A stretch of 64,000 bases of DNA from an uncultured Collinsella sp. (lineage in GTDB: Bacteria; Actinomycetota; Coriobacteriia; Coriobacteriales; Coriobacteriaceae): contig UQIB01000003.1 of the NCBI GenBank assembly GCA_900541015.1, positions 1 through 64,000 of the forward strand, in the 5' to 3' direction. The translations under genes were made by a program, and so were the position numbers. Each line of letters begins with the position of its first letter. Within the stretch, counting starts at the first letter, position 1. Below are positions 8,419 through 17,060 of the stretch, in pieces. A model generated the notes under the pieces. The model ran no database searches. It worked only from the letters and a program-made list of their open reading frames with translations, and was not told the origin of the DNA.

Positions 8419-9639
8419 TTATGCCCCAACTTGGCTATCCGCGCCCCAGAGCGTGTTGTCGGCGAGCGCGATCAGCACCTGCTGGCAGCGAACGATATCG
8501 GCGTGGGGCACATATTCGTTGGGCTTGTGGGCGAGCGCGAGCGACCCGGGACCGTAGCTCATGCAATTGCGGTTACCCGTCTTGCCGGCAATGACGGCAG
8601 TGTCGGTGTAGCCGGTAAAGAAGCCGACGGTCGTGTCCGCGCCCGTCACATCGTCTGCTGCGCACTTGAGTGCAGCTAGAAGGGGAGAGTTCGGGTCGCG
8701 CTCGATAGCGGGGCGGTCGCCTGTCACGGTATAGCTTCCATGGCAGCCGGGGACCGCGGCTTCGGCGCCGGCGATGGCCTGCTCTACCATGCGCGTCGCG
8801 GCGGCTGTATCGGTCGGCGGGGTCAGGCGCATATCGACCCAGACCTTGGCATGGTCGGGCACGACATAGGGGCGATATCCGCCCTCGATTTGGCCAAACG
8901 TGATGGTCGAAGACCCCAGTTCATCGTGCGCGGGCAGCGCCACAAACGCGCGACGGAGCGAACACACGACCTCGGCCATGGCGGCGACGGCATCCGCGCC
9001 CTTCCACGGCTGGCTCGCATGCGCCGTTACGCCAGCCATTTCAATCTCGAACCACGTGCGCCCCTTGTGCGCCACCTGGATCTGTCCGTCGGTGGGTTCG
9101 GTGTCCAGCACCCATTCACGCGAGCCGACCCAGCCGGCATCGATCGCGGCCTCTGAGCCGCGCATAAAGTCCTCCTCGTCGACCGAGCAAATGAGTGAGA
9201 AGCCACGGCGGGGCAGCTCGCCTTCTGCTGCCACGCGCTCGAGCGTATTGACCAGTGCGGCAATGGCGCAGGCCAGTCCGCCCTTCATATCGCAGGCACC
9301 GCGGCCATAGAGTTTATCGTTGCGCACGATCGCTCCGAGCGGCGGAATGTCCGCGTCCCAGCCGTCGCCCAGCGTAACGGTATCCATATGGCAGATATAG
9401 ACGAGCCGTGGCTCGTCGCTCAGTCCCGGCACGGTGACCATAAGGTTGCGGCGCCCGGGCAGCACCTCGAGTTCCTCAACCTGCACGGCATGGAGCACCG
9501 GATGGCTCAGCTGCGCCAACCGTTCCTCAACCAACGCTTTGATATAGCGCTCAATCTCGTCCTCATACGCACCCGGGTCTGAGCTGTCGATCCGCACGAG
9601 TTCTTGCGTAAGCCGCCAAGCAAAATCTGTATCAACCAT
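8419..9639 (-). CDS. M20 family metallopeptidase (ArgE/DapE/carboxypeptidase G2 type)
   Basis: 406 residues. The two-zinc site is visible: CHMDTV (H84, D86), GRGACDMKGG (bridging D117), SVDEED (general base and metal glutamates at 155-156), LDTEPTDG, and a late FTGYTDTA region. The dimerisation domain sits between about residues 190 and 310 (GVTAHASQPWKGADA). Hydrolyses an amide bond at a carboxylate-bearing substrate; whether acetylornithine, succinyl-diaminopimelate or a peptide is unclear. The ATG at 9639 follows GTGAGGTG; the ORF extends to 9786 but that leader is not family-like. Confidence 0.85.
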   Translation of the reverse strand: MVDTDFAWRLTQELVRIDSSDPGAYEDEIERYIKALVEERLAQLSHPVLHAVQVEELEVLPGRRNLMVTVPGLSDEPRLVYICHMDTVTLGDGWDADIPPLGAIVRNDKLYGRGACDMKGGLACAIAALVNTLERVAAEGELPRRGFSLICSVDEEDFMRGSEAAIDAGWVGSREWVLDTEPTDGQIQVAHKGRTWFEIEMAGVTAHASQPWKGADAVAAMAEVVCSLRRAFVALPAHDELGSSTITFGQIEGGYRPYVVPDHAKVWVDMRLTPPTDTAAATRMVEQAIAGAEAAVPGCHGSYTVTGDRPAIERDPNSPLLAALKCAADDVTGADTTVGFFTGYTDTAVIAGKTGNRNCMSYGPGSLALAHKPNEYVPHADIVRCQQVLIALADNTLWGADSQVGA

Positions 9640-9723
9640 AGGCACCTCACAGATAGTTAGGTCAACATACAGATTGTATGCCAAGAAGCGGCTCAGTGCA
9701 TTTAATGGAGTGCTCACAAAAAC

Positions 9724-9753
9724 GGGGGCGCCTCTCGTGCGAAAGGCGCCCCC
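9724..9753 (-). terminator. serA terminator
   Basis: GGGGGCGCCT pairs with AGGCGCCCCC around a 10-base loop. On the minus strand it follows the serA stop at 9817 and is followed by CGTTTTTG. Confidence 0.85.
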
Positions 9754-9816
9754 GCGGGCATTCAATGTCAGTGACGGGCAGGCCACATGGGGAACTGCCC
9801 GTCAGATCAGCCGGCG

Positions 9817-10980
9817 CTATTTGATCACGCGCACGCGATACATCGACGGAATCTGCTTGAGCGCCTCGATGGTGCTGCTGTCCAGGTGCTCGTCGGTGTC
9901 GAACATGGTGTAGGCGTTCTCGCCAGCGGACTCGTTGGTCATACGCTGCACGTTGGCGTTGTCCTTGGCGAGAATGGCCGTGATCTGGCCGATCATGTTG
10001 GGCACGTTGGCGTGCAGGCAGGCGATGCGGCTTGCGGCGCGCGCCTTGCCCATGCTGCAGGCGGGGTAGTTGACACTGTGCGCGATGTTGCCGTTCTCCA
10101 GGTAATCCTTGAGCTCGCTGATGGCCATGTCGGCGCAGTTGGCCTCGGCCTCGCCGGTGCCGGCGCCCGAGTGCGTGGTGATAAACGTATTGGGCATCTT
10201 GACCGTCTTGGGCGTGGCGAAGTCGCAGCTAAACCAGCTGAGCTTGCCCTCGCGCAGGGCAGCGTCGACGGCGTCCTCGTCAATGATGGTTTCGCGCGCG
10301 TAGTTGATGAGCACGGCGTCCGGTGCCAGCAGGTTAATCTGCTCGGTGCTGATCATGCCGATGGTGTCGGCCTTGCTGGGCACGTGCACGGTGAGGTAGT
10401 CGCAGCCGCGGCAGAGATCCTCGAGCGTGCCCACGCGCTGCACCTCGCGGCTCAGCACCCACGCGTGCTCGACGGAAATGAACGGGTCGTAGCCGTAAAC
10501 GTCCATGCCCAGGTCGACGCAGGCGTTGGCGACCTTGGAGCCCACGTTGCCCAGGCCGATGACGCCGATGCGCTTGCCCTTGAGCTCGCGGCCCACAAAG
10601 GCCTTCTTGGCCTTCTCGGCATCGACCTGAATCTCGGGGTCGTCGGCGTTGTCGCGCACCCAGTTCATCGATTGCACCACGCCGCGGCTCGAGAGCACCA
10701 GCATGCCTAGGACGAGCTCCTTGACGGCGTTGCTGTTAGCGCCGGGGGAGTTAAAGACGACGACGCCCTTCTTGGCGTACTCCTCGACGGGGATGTTGTT
10801 GACGCCGGCGCCGCAGCGGGCGATGGCGCGGATGCCCTCGGGCAGCTCGTAGCCGTGCAGGTCGGTCGAGCGCATCAGGATGGCGTCGGCCTCTTCGGCG
10901 GTGCTCACAAATTCGTAGCCCTCGCCAAACTCGACTTTGCCGTCCTTGGTGATGTCGTCGATGGTCTTAATCTTACGCAT
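9817..10980 (-). CDS. serA: D-3-phosphoglycerate dehydrogenase (short form with ACT domain)
   Basis: 387 residues. First committed step of serine synthesis, oxidising 3-phosphoglycerate with NAD. The Rossmann motif GLGNVG is at residues 142-147; the catalytic arginine lies in NYARETI, and the His of the His/Glu pair in THSGAGT. About 80 C-terminal residues (VNYPACSMGKA to the end) form an ACT-like regulatory domain, so serine feedback is possible. The length matches the short clostridial-type SerA. serC lies 70 bases upstream on the same strand, so the two form an operon. Confidence 0.92.
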   Translation of the reverse strand: MRKIKTIDDITKDGKVEFGEGYEFVSTAEEADAILMRSTDLHGYELPEGIRAIARCGAGVNNIPVEEYAKKGVVVFNSPGANSNAVKELVLGMLVLSSRGVVQSMNWVRDNADDPEIQVDAEKAKKAFVGRELKGKRIGVIGLGNVGSKVANACVDLGMDVYGYDPFISVEHAWVLSREVQRVGTLEDLCRGCDYLTVHVPSKADTIGMISTEQINLLAPDAVLINYARETIIDEDAVDAALREGKLSWFSCDFATPKTVKMPNTFITTHSGAGTGEAEANCADMAISELKDYLENGNIAHSVNYPACSMGKARAASRIACLHANVPNMIGQITAILAKDNANVQRMTNESAGENAYTMFDTDEHLDSSTIEALKQIPSMYRVRVIK

Positions 10981-11050
10981 GGAAAAACTCCTTAGCAGGT
11001 TTGGTTTAAACAGGTGGTTTGAAGTGGCTGGTCGGCCCGCGCGTTGCGGG

Positions 11051-12175
11051 CTAGTTAGATCGCGGGCTCAAACTACGCTGCGTTTCGAAGTCCTTCATGT
11101 ACGAGGCCAGTGCCTGCACGTCTTCCATGGTTACGGCGTTGTAGACGCTGGCGCGCATGCCGCCTACCAGACGATGGCCCTTGACGTTTTGAATCTGGTG
11201 CTCGGCCGCGCCTGCGACAAAGGCCGCGTCGAGTTCGGCGTCGCCGGTGCGGAAGGTGACATTGGCGATGGAGCGGCTGTCGGCCTGCGTGGTGCCATGG
11301 AACAGCTCGCTGTGCTCGAGCAGGTCGTAGAGCAGGTTTGCCTTGGCCCAGTTGCGCTCGGCCATGGCGGCAAGTCCGCCGGTCTCCTCGACCCAATGGA
11401 ACACCTTGCCGCACACGTAGATGCCAAAGGTGTTGGGCGTGTTGAGCATGGAGCCCTTGGCGGCCTGGGTCTTGAGGTCCATGTACTGCGGCGTCTGCGC
11501 AAAGGCGGGGCCATCTGCGATGAGGTCGTCGCGCACGATGACCACGGTCACACCCGCGGCGCCGGCGTTTTTCTGCGCGCCGGCGTAGATGAGGCCGTAG
11601 CGCTCGACGTCGAGCGGCTGCGACAGAAAACAGCTCGAGACATCGGCGACCAGCGGCACGTCGCCGCAAGCGGGCAGCTCGTGGTACATGGTGCCAAAGA
11701 TGGTGTTGTTCTGGCAGATGTAGACGTAGTCGAGCCCGTCGCCCGCGGCCTCGTCGGCAATGCACGCGTTGATGTCGGCCATGTTGGGAATGCGGTCGAA
11801 GTTGGTGTCCTCGGAACTCGCGAGCAACACGGCCTCGCCGTACTTGGCGGCTTCTTTGTGTGCCTTGTTGGCAAAGTTGCCGGTCACGATGTAGCCGGCG
11901 CGCCCGCGGCACATGAGGTTCATGGGGATGCCCGCAAACTGCAGCGTGGCGCCGCCCTGCAAAAACAGGACGCGGTAGTTGTCGGGGATGCTCAGCAGGC
12001 GACGCAGGGTTGCCTCGGCGTCGTCGATGATCTGCTGGTACATGCTAGATCGATGGCTCATCTCGAGCACGGACATGCCGCAACCGCGGTAGTCCATCAT
12101 CTCGTCGGCGATCTCGGCGAGCACGCTTGTAGACAGCGCGGCCGGGCCAGCTGAGAAGTTGTGCACACGTGCCAT
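11051..12175 (-). CDS. serC: Phosphoserine aminotransferase
   Basis: 374 residues. PLP enzyme converting 3-phosphohydroxypyruvate and glutamate to phosphoserine. Diagnostic stretches: VHNFSAGPAALS at the N-terminus, EMSHRSSMYQQI, FLQGGATLQFAGIP, and the PLP lysine in YAGAQKNAGAAG. The start at 12175 follows CGAGGGGGAAC. First gene of the serC-serA unit; the shortened DUF1015 relative lies beyond the M20 gene. No phosphoserine phosphatase is named nearby, although two histidine phosphatases lie about 4 kb away. Confidence 0.93.
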   Translation of the reverse strand: MARVHNFSAGPAALSTSVLAEIADEMMDYRGCGMSVLEMSHRSSMYQQIIDDAEATLRRLLSIPDNYRVLFLQGGATLQFAGIPMNLMCRGRAGYIVTGNFANKAHKEAAKYGEAVLLASSEDTNFDRIPNMADINACIADEAAGDGLDYVYICQNNTIFGTMYHELPACGDVPLVADVSSCFLSQPLDVERYGLIYAGAQKNAGAAGVTVVIVRDDLIADGPAFAQTPQYMDLKTQAAKGSMLNTPNTFGIYVCGKVFHWVEETGGLAAMAERNWAKANLLYDLLEHSELFHGTTQADSRSIANVTFRTGDAELDAAFVAGAAEHQIQNVKGHRLVGGMRASVYNAVTMEDVQALASYMKDFETQRSLSPRSN

Positions 12176-12310
12176 CTTCTAGTTCCCCCTCGTAGTCGTT
12201 TGGACGTTCGGGATACTTTAGCACAGTGGAGCGCCAGGCGCGACCGTATCACGGTAAAACTCGACTGCGCCGCTATGATTTACAGGATGGTTACATGGGG
12301 GAGGGGTGCT

Positions 12311-12403
12311 TTACTCCTCAAGCAAATCCAAATCTGCGAGCGAAGGCATGAGGTTCTCTAGGCGCTTGATCTCTTCGTCGCAAATTAGCCACTTCCTGGT
12401 CAC
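12311..12403 (-). CDS. Possible 30-residue micro-ORF overlapping the antiporter stop
   Basis: A GTG start whose first base is the last base of the antiporter TAG stop (TAGTG) opens a frame of 30 codons ending in TAA at 12311. The product would begin MTRKWLICDEEIKRLENL and end LADLDLLEE, an acidic amphipathic helix. One-base overlap is typical of translational coupling. It could be a real small protein read with the antiporter, a leftover C-terminus, or chance. No ribosome site of its own is needed if coupled. Confidence 0.3.
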   Translation of the reverse strand: MTRKWLICDEEIKRLENLMPSLADLDLLEE

Positions 12404-14004
12404 TACGACGCCAGTGTGGCGATGACGGCTTCGTCGCCGGCGTATATGAGGGTGTTGCCGTCGGGGATGATCGTCTGGCCGTCGCGTTTGAGCATCACGA
12501 CGATAAAGGGATGCTTGCCTTGCGGCACATCGCGAAGACGCTGGCCGGCCAGGCGACCGTGGGGGGTTACGGTGACCTCGCGCAGCGTAACCTCGGCACG
12601 CTCTTCAAACGTCGGCGCGGCCATCACCAGCAGGTCACCTTCCTCGATGACGGTATCGCCGTTGGGCAGCACCGGGTGCGCCCCGTCGCGCAGCACCAGG
12701 ACCACGAGCATGTCTGTGGCGCTGCCAATGTCCGCGAGCGAGCGTCCGGCAAACGGATGTCCAGCGCCCACCTTGAGCTTTACAAACGACATGCCGTCCT
12801 CGTCGCGGTAGTCGTTAAAGGTGCGGCGCACGTCGCCGGTCGCATCGATCATATCGAGCTTCTTCGCCACCGCCGGCAGCAGCGAGCCCTGCACCACAAT
12901 GCTCGACACGGCAATCACAAACACCAGGTCAAACAGGTCGTGTCCGCCGGGAACGCCGGCCACCACGGCAAAGAGACTAAAGACGACCGAAGCTGCTCCG
13001 CGCAGGCCCGCCCAGCTTACGAGCGCGACCTGGCGGGGGTTCGTCTTAAAGGGCGCCAGGAGCACGCCGACGGCGATGGGGCGGCTCACGAAGAGCATGA
13101 ACGCCATGAGCGCCAGGCCCGGCAGCAGCATTTGCGGCAGGCGTGCGGGTGTAACGAGCAGGCCCAGCAAAAAGAAGATGGTCATCTCTGCCATCTCGGT
13201 GAGGGTGTCAAAGAAGTGCGCCATCTCGACTTTGCCGGTGATGTCGCTGGCACCCAGCACAATGCCGGCCAGGTATACAGCCAAAAAGCCGTTGCCGCCC
13301 AGGTAGCTCGGCAGCGCGTAGGCGACGATGGCCACGGCGAACAAAAAGATGGTCTGCGCGTCCTCGGCCGTTGCGTGCGCGCGTTCAATCAGGCGGCCCG
13401 CCGCCCAGCCGATGGCAAGGCCCAGGCCCACGCCCAGGATAATCTGCTTGGCCAGCAGTGCGGGAATGTTGATGTCGCCGCCGGCCGCGAGTGTAGCGAG
13501 CACAGCGGTGAGCATGTAGGCGACGGGGTCGTTGGAGCCCGATTCGACCTCGAGCAGCGAGTCGGTGCCACCTCTCAGCGACAGGCTGTGCTCACGCAGT
13601 ACGCTAAAGACGCTCGCCGCGTCGGTGGATGCCACGACCGATCCCAGCAGCAGGCCGCCGATCCAGTCGAACCCCAGCGCGAAGTGGGCGAACACGCCGG
13701 TGATGCCGGCAGTGATGACGACGCCGAGCGTGCTCAGCAGCACCGCCGGCGCAGCGACGGGCTTGGCGCGGTCGATATTGGTGTTAAAGCCGCCGTAGAA
13801 CATGATGAACAGCAGCGCCGTGCTGCAGACGGTTTCGGTGAGTGCGTAGTCGCTAAAGTCGATATGCGTCGGGCCGTTGACGCCCAACAGCATGCCCAGC
13901 GCGATAAAGATGAGCAGGGTGGGGAAGGGGAGTTTTTTGCCGACGGGTTTGATGGTCAGGCACAAAATGATGACGAGGCCGATAAAGAGAAGGATCTGGT
14001 TCAT
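12403..14004 (-). CDS. Cation/proton antiporter of the NhaP2/CvrA type with a TrkA-C domain
   Basis: 533 residues. The first 390 form a CPA1 antiporter with 12-13 membrane helices; STDAASVFSVLRE and ESGSNDPVAYMLT contain the ion-binding aspartates of the family. After the membrane part come about 140 soluble residues: a TrkA-C (RCK_C) domain from KLKVGAGHPFAGRSLADI to VMAAPTFEE and a second similar stretch at the C-terminus. Exchanges K+ or Na+ for protons at the cytoplasmic membrane, with the soluble part as ligand sensor. Monocistronic apart from the possible micro-ORF at its end. Confidence 0.85.
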   Translation of the reverse strand: MNQILLFIGLVIILCLTIKPVGKKLPFPTLLIFIALGMLLGVNGPTHIDFSDYALTETVCSTALLFIMFYGGFNTNIDRAKPVAAPAVLLSTLGVVITAGITGVFAHFALGFDWIGGLLLGSVVASTDAASVFSVLREHSLSLRGGTDSLLEVESGSNDPVAYMLTAVLATLAAGGDINIPALLAKQIILGVGLGLAIGWAAGRLIERAHATAEDAQTIFLFAVAIVAYALPSYLGGNGFLAVYLAGIVLGASDITGKVEMAHFFDTLTEMAEMTIFFLLGLLVTPARLPQMLLPGLALMAFMLFVSRPIAVGVLLAPFKTNPRQVALVSWAGLRGAASVVFSLFAVVAGVPGGHDLFDLVFVIAVSSIVVQGSLLPAVAKKLDMIDATGDVRRTFNDYRDEDGMSFVKLKVGAGHPFAGRSLADIGSATDMLVVLVLRDGAHPVLPNGDTVIEEGDLLVMAAPTFEERAEVTLREVTVTPHGRLAGQRLRDVPQGKHPFIVVMLKRDGQTIIPDGNTLIYAGDEAVIATLAS

Positions 14005-14153
14005 GGATAGTGTCCGCTCCTGGGTGGTTGGCGTGGCACGGTCAATTGTCTGTGGTTATTTGTACCCAAAGATGGTGGGTTTATGGGGTTGGATTGCGGG
14101 CGTGCGCGATATCGTCATAGACGGCTGCCGTCTTTGCCTCTGCTCGGAAACCC

Positions 14154-14182
14154 TTTCCAGCTTTATTGCAACGGAGTACAAT
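14154..14182 (+). promoter_or_regulatory. Promoter of the metallophosphoesterase gene
   Basis: TTTCCA (14154-14159), 17 bp, TACAAT (14177-14182). The leader that follows contains a short hairpin, TTGCGG...CCGCAA, before the AAGGAGAG ribosome site. Confidence 0.5.
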
Positions 14183-14257
14183 GGGTAACGTTTAAGTTCA
14201 ACTTGAAGTTTTAGTTGCGGCACCGGGCTTCGGCCGCAATGCAAGGAGAGGCGTACC

Positions 14258-15097
14258 ATGGCGATCTATGTGACATCTGATGCTCACGGGCACGTGCGTG
14301 CGCTTGACGAGGCCCTGTCTAAGATCTCGTTGACGTCCGACGACACGCTGTACGTGCTGGGCGACATGATCGATCGCGGGCCCGATCCGGTCGGCGTTAT
14401 TAAGCTCGTGCGCTCGCTGCCCAACGCCCACGTGCTCAAGGGTAATCACGAGCAGATCATGCTCGATGCCATCATTGGCCAGGATCCGCTCGATGCCGAG
14501 ACCTGGGATATCAACGGTGGCTGGACGACGCGCGAGCAGCTCAACGACATAGAATTTGAGGCATACGAGGAGCTCGTGCGATGGATGGCCGCGCTGCCGC
14601 TCTATGCGGTGACCGAGACCGAGGAGCGCCCGTATCTGCTGGTGCATGCTGGAATCGAGATGAAGGCGGCGCGCGCGTTTTTGCTTGAGCATGGCGTCGA
14701 TTGTGCCGATGGCGTTGGAGCGGTGGGTGCCGATCGCGAGCTGCTGCAGCAGATGCTCGCGGTGCAGTCGTCCGATGACCTGCTGTGGATTCGTCATGGC
14801 TATTGGGATGCGTCGACCGGGCTGCTTTCTGCCGAGGGCAAGGGCCCGGTCGTGGTGAGCGGTCACACGCCCACGGTATCGCTTGGGCGCTATTGCGAGG
14901 TCGGTGGTCTGGCGGGGCTCGATGAGGAATCGGGACGCGGGCAGATCGTGCGCTTGGGCGGCGAGGACACTGCTGGTGTGCCCGATCGCATCGACATCGA
15001 CTGCGCCGCCGCCACCGGCTCCGAGTTCGGCCGCGTGGGCATCCTGCGCCTGGACGACGGGGCCGAGTTCTACGCGAACATCAACCCGGGCGAATGA
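14258..15097 (+). CDS. PP1/ApaH-like metallophosphoesterase
   Basis: 279 residues. Calcineurin-type fold: SDAHGHVRAL (first metal ligands), GDMIDRGPDP, GNHEQI, then LLVHAGIE and VVSGHTPT supply the remaining histidines. GDxIDRGP together with GNHE marks the serine/threonine phosphatase or diadenosine-tetraphosphatase branch. Likely a cytoplasmic phosphoesterase; substrate not determinable. ATG at 14258 with AAGGAGAGG at good spacing. Confidence 0.85.
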   Translation: MAIYVTSDAHGHVRALDEALSKISLTSDDTLYVLGDMIDRGPDPVGVIKLVRSLPNAHVLKGNHEQIMLDAIIGQDPLDAETWDINGGWTTREQLNDIEFEAYEELVRWMAALPLYAVTETEERPYLLVHAGIEMKAARAFLLEHGVDCADGVGAVGADRELLQQMLAVQSSDDLLWIRHGYWDASTGLLSAEGKGPVVVSGHTPTVSLGRYCEVGGLAGLDEESGRGQIVRLGGEDTAGVPDRIDIDCAAATGSEFGRVGILRLDDGAEFYANINPGE

Positions 15098-15128
15098 TGT
15101 CCCAAATTAGCTACCCCCACCGCTGCAA

Positions 15129-16709
15129 TTAGGCGCCGTATGGGTTGCGGTCGCGTTCGATGCGTTGGCGGATGTGGGCGTACTCGATAATCAGTAGCAC
15201 CAGGAGTAGGGCCATGATGGCTAGGTAGCTCACCACAGCGCCCATCAGACCCAGCAGCTTAATCAGGATCACCGGCAGCACCACGCTTACGGCGAAGCAG
15301 ATCAGGTAGATCTTGGTGACGTCTCCAGCGTGGCGTAGCACCGTGATGATGGCGTAGATAAAGTCGATGGCCGCGGTGACGCCGCCGGCGACGACCATCA
15401 GCAACGCCAGCGTACGGTAGCGCTCAAAGCTGAGGCCGTACATCAAGCTCATGAGGGGAATACCGGGACCTGCCATAAATGCGGCGCACACGCCGGTGAT
15501 GACCACGATCAGCGCCATAACGGCAACAATAATCAGGTCAAAGCGATGACGCTTGCGAGGATTAGCCCAAATGCTCGACAAGCGCAGAAGCTGCGGTTTA
15601 TAGATAAATCCAATGCTCAGCAAAATAGCCTGCGCCGGAAAGAACAGGGCATTAAAGTACAGCTGATATTTGTATGCCAGCGTGTCTTCCATCACAAACT
15701 TGGGCATGCTCTCAATTAGGTTGAACAGGAACAGTGCACCAAAGAGCGGGGCGCACTGGACAAACAGGTGGCCGACCTCGCGCAGGCTCACGCGGCGCGA
15801 TTTTTCGGTCTCGAGCAGGGCGAGCGGCGCGGTGACCAGCACGAGCGAGGCGATCGCGGTGACACCCATGGCCATGGCCGCGATGGGCATGCTGCGCGTG
15901 AGGAACAGCGCCACGCTGAAGACCGCGATGACGCCGACGGAGCGTAGCGTTTGGCTCATGCCGGCCAGGTAGAGCTTGTCGGCCTGCTGCAGGCGGCCTT
16001 CGTACACGTTGGCGACGCCGTCGATCACCTTGTAGAGGTAGACGCCCAGGCCGATCGTCGCCATCTGCGCATCATAGCCGCGGGCGCTGCTGTACATGAG
16101 GCCGCAGCCTAGGGCGAGCGCTCCACAAAGCCAGCGGTTGAGCTGGTAGGAGGCAAAGGACGTCTTTTCGTCGATGTCTGAGACCTGGAAATTGCGCACG
16201 CCGTAGTTGCACGCGATCATGATGAGCGTGCCGGTGACAAAGGCGATGGAGAATTTGCCTGCTTCTTCGGCGCCCACGAGCTGCGTAGACACGATGGTGA
16301 GCAACGGAAACGCCAGGCCCCACACGGCGGTGCCGAGGGTGTTCCAAAGATAGTCGCGGCTGGTGGCGTGCTCCTCGTATTCCGCTTCCTGCATGGAGAA
16401 GCCGCCGCCGTAGACGGCGCCGAGCAGACGGTTCCACCAAGCGTTGACCATGCGGCGGACGGGGCCGGGCTCCCGATCGCGTTCGCGCCGGCGACGTGTG
16501 GCTTGGCTGCTATCGGGTCCGCCGGCGTTGCGCTGGCTCAGCTCCTGGATGCGAGCGAGCTCCTCGGCGGTGTGCGAGGCGGGGAACAGGCCGTTCTCGA
16601 TGCGGCCGCCCTGGGCCTTCGCGGCGCCGTCTTTCGATGCAGCGGGGTTGGAGATGCCGTTACGGCGGGCGATGGCGCGGCGAATGCTATCGAGGGGCGT
16701 GATGCTCAA
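15129..16709 (-). CDS. Polysaccharide flippase-like membrane protein (MATE/MOP superfamily)
   Basis: 526 residues. About 95 hydrophilic N-terminal residues, rich in Arg and Ala (QATRRRRERDREPG), precede some 12-14 membrane helices that begin near YLWNTLGTAVWGLAFPLL, the usual opening of oligosaccharide flippases (Wzx-like). Likely moves lipid-linked sugar units across the membrane, which fits the WecA-like transferase at 23284 and the glycosyltransferases at 60-64 kb, although none is adjacent. The long cytoplasmic extension is unusual for the family. Confidence 0.75.
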   Translation of the reverse strand: MSITPLDSIRRAIARRNGISNPAASKDGAAKAQGGRIENGLFPASHTAEELARIQELSQRNAGGPDSSQATRRRRERDREPGPVRRMVNAWWNRLLGAVYGGGFSMQEAEYEEHATSRDYLWNTLGTAVWGLAFPLLTIVSTQLVGAEEAGKFSIAFVTGTLIMIACNYGVRNFQVSDIDEKTSFASYQLNRWLCGALALGCGLMYSSARGYDAQMATIGLGVYLYKVIDGVANVYEGRLQQADKLYLAGMSQTLRSVGVIAVFSVALFLTRSMPIAAMAMGVTAIASLVLVTAPLALLETEKSRRVSLREVGHLFVQCAPLFGALFLFNLIESMPKFVMEDTLAYKYQLYFNALFFPAQAILLSIGFIYKPQLLRLSSIWANPRKRHRFDLIIVAVMALIVVITGVCAAFMAGPGIPLMSLMYGLSFERYRTLALLMVVAGGVTAAIDFIYAIITVLRHAGDVTKIYLICFAVSVVLPVILIKLLGLMGAVVSYLAIMALLLVLLIIEYAHIRQRIERDRNPYGA

Positions 16710-16812
16710 AGCGGAGTCCTTTCTATTGCTGCGCTTTAGTATAGACGCGACGGTGTTCGCTCGTGTTTTTGAACAGATTGGTCAATATTTTCGGCAGTGC
16801 CATTCAGTAGTC

Positions 16813-16838
16813 GGCACTTAGGAACGTCCCTAAGTGCC
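16813..16838. repeat. GGCACTTAGG hairpin with AACGTC loop
   Basis: GGCACTTAGG and CCTAAGTGCC form a perfect 10-bp stem around AACGTC. Read on the other strand, the loop side is GGGACGTT. Similar elements lie at 16891, 29729 and 36376. Confidence 0.75.
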
Positions 16839-16845
16839 GGCACAG

Positions 16846-16885
16846 GGGGACACTCCTTGGCTGTTGCCTGTTCAAGAGTGTCCCC
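16846..16885. repeat. GGGGACACTC hairpin
   Basis: GGGGACACTC and GAGTGTCCCC form a perfect 10-bp stem around a 20-base loop. It lies directly after the previous hairpin in the gap before pckA. Confidence 0.7.
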
Positions 16886-16890
16886 AACGA

Positions 16891-16921
16891 CTAGTCGTTT
16901 AAGAACGTCCCTAATGACTAG
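16891..16921. repeat. CTAGTC/GACTAG hairpin with AAGAACGTCCC
   Basis: CTAGTC and GACTAG flank GTTTAAGAACGTCCCTAAT. A near copy occurs at 36376-36404 before rho. With the two preceding hairpins it makes a 109-base array between divergent genes. Confidence 0.7.
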
Positions 16922-16970
16922 GCCGCTTGCGTGCGATTTTTGACCGTTGAGCGGGTGCTTCGTCGTTGCC

Positions 16971-16986
16971 GCAAAAACGTTTTTGC
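16971..16986. promoter_or_regulatory. Perfect 16-bp palindrome upstream of pckA
   Basis: GCAAAAACGTTTTTGC is a perfect palindrome ending 75 bases before the pckA start, with a possible -10 element TACAAC at 16995. Its size and symmetry fit the operator of a dimeric repressor such as a LacI or CcpA-like protein. The regulator is not identified. Confidence 0.45.
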
Positions 16987-17060
16987 ATATCGGGTACAAC
17001 GGGCTTTACGTGAGTAAAGTACGCGCTGCGTCCATGTGTCGCGCTTTTAAAGGAGGCCCC

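Noticed and set aside
12511..14010. A 499-codon open frame antisense to the antiporter gene
   Set aside because: It is a by-product of GC-rich codons; its translation is low in complexity and matches no family, while the opposite strand encodes a complete antiporter.
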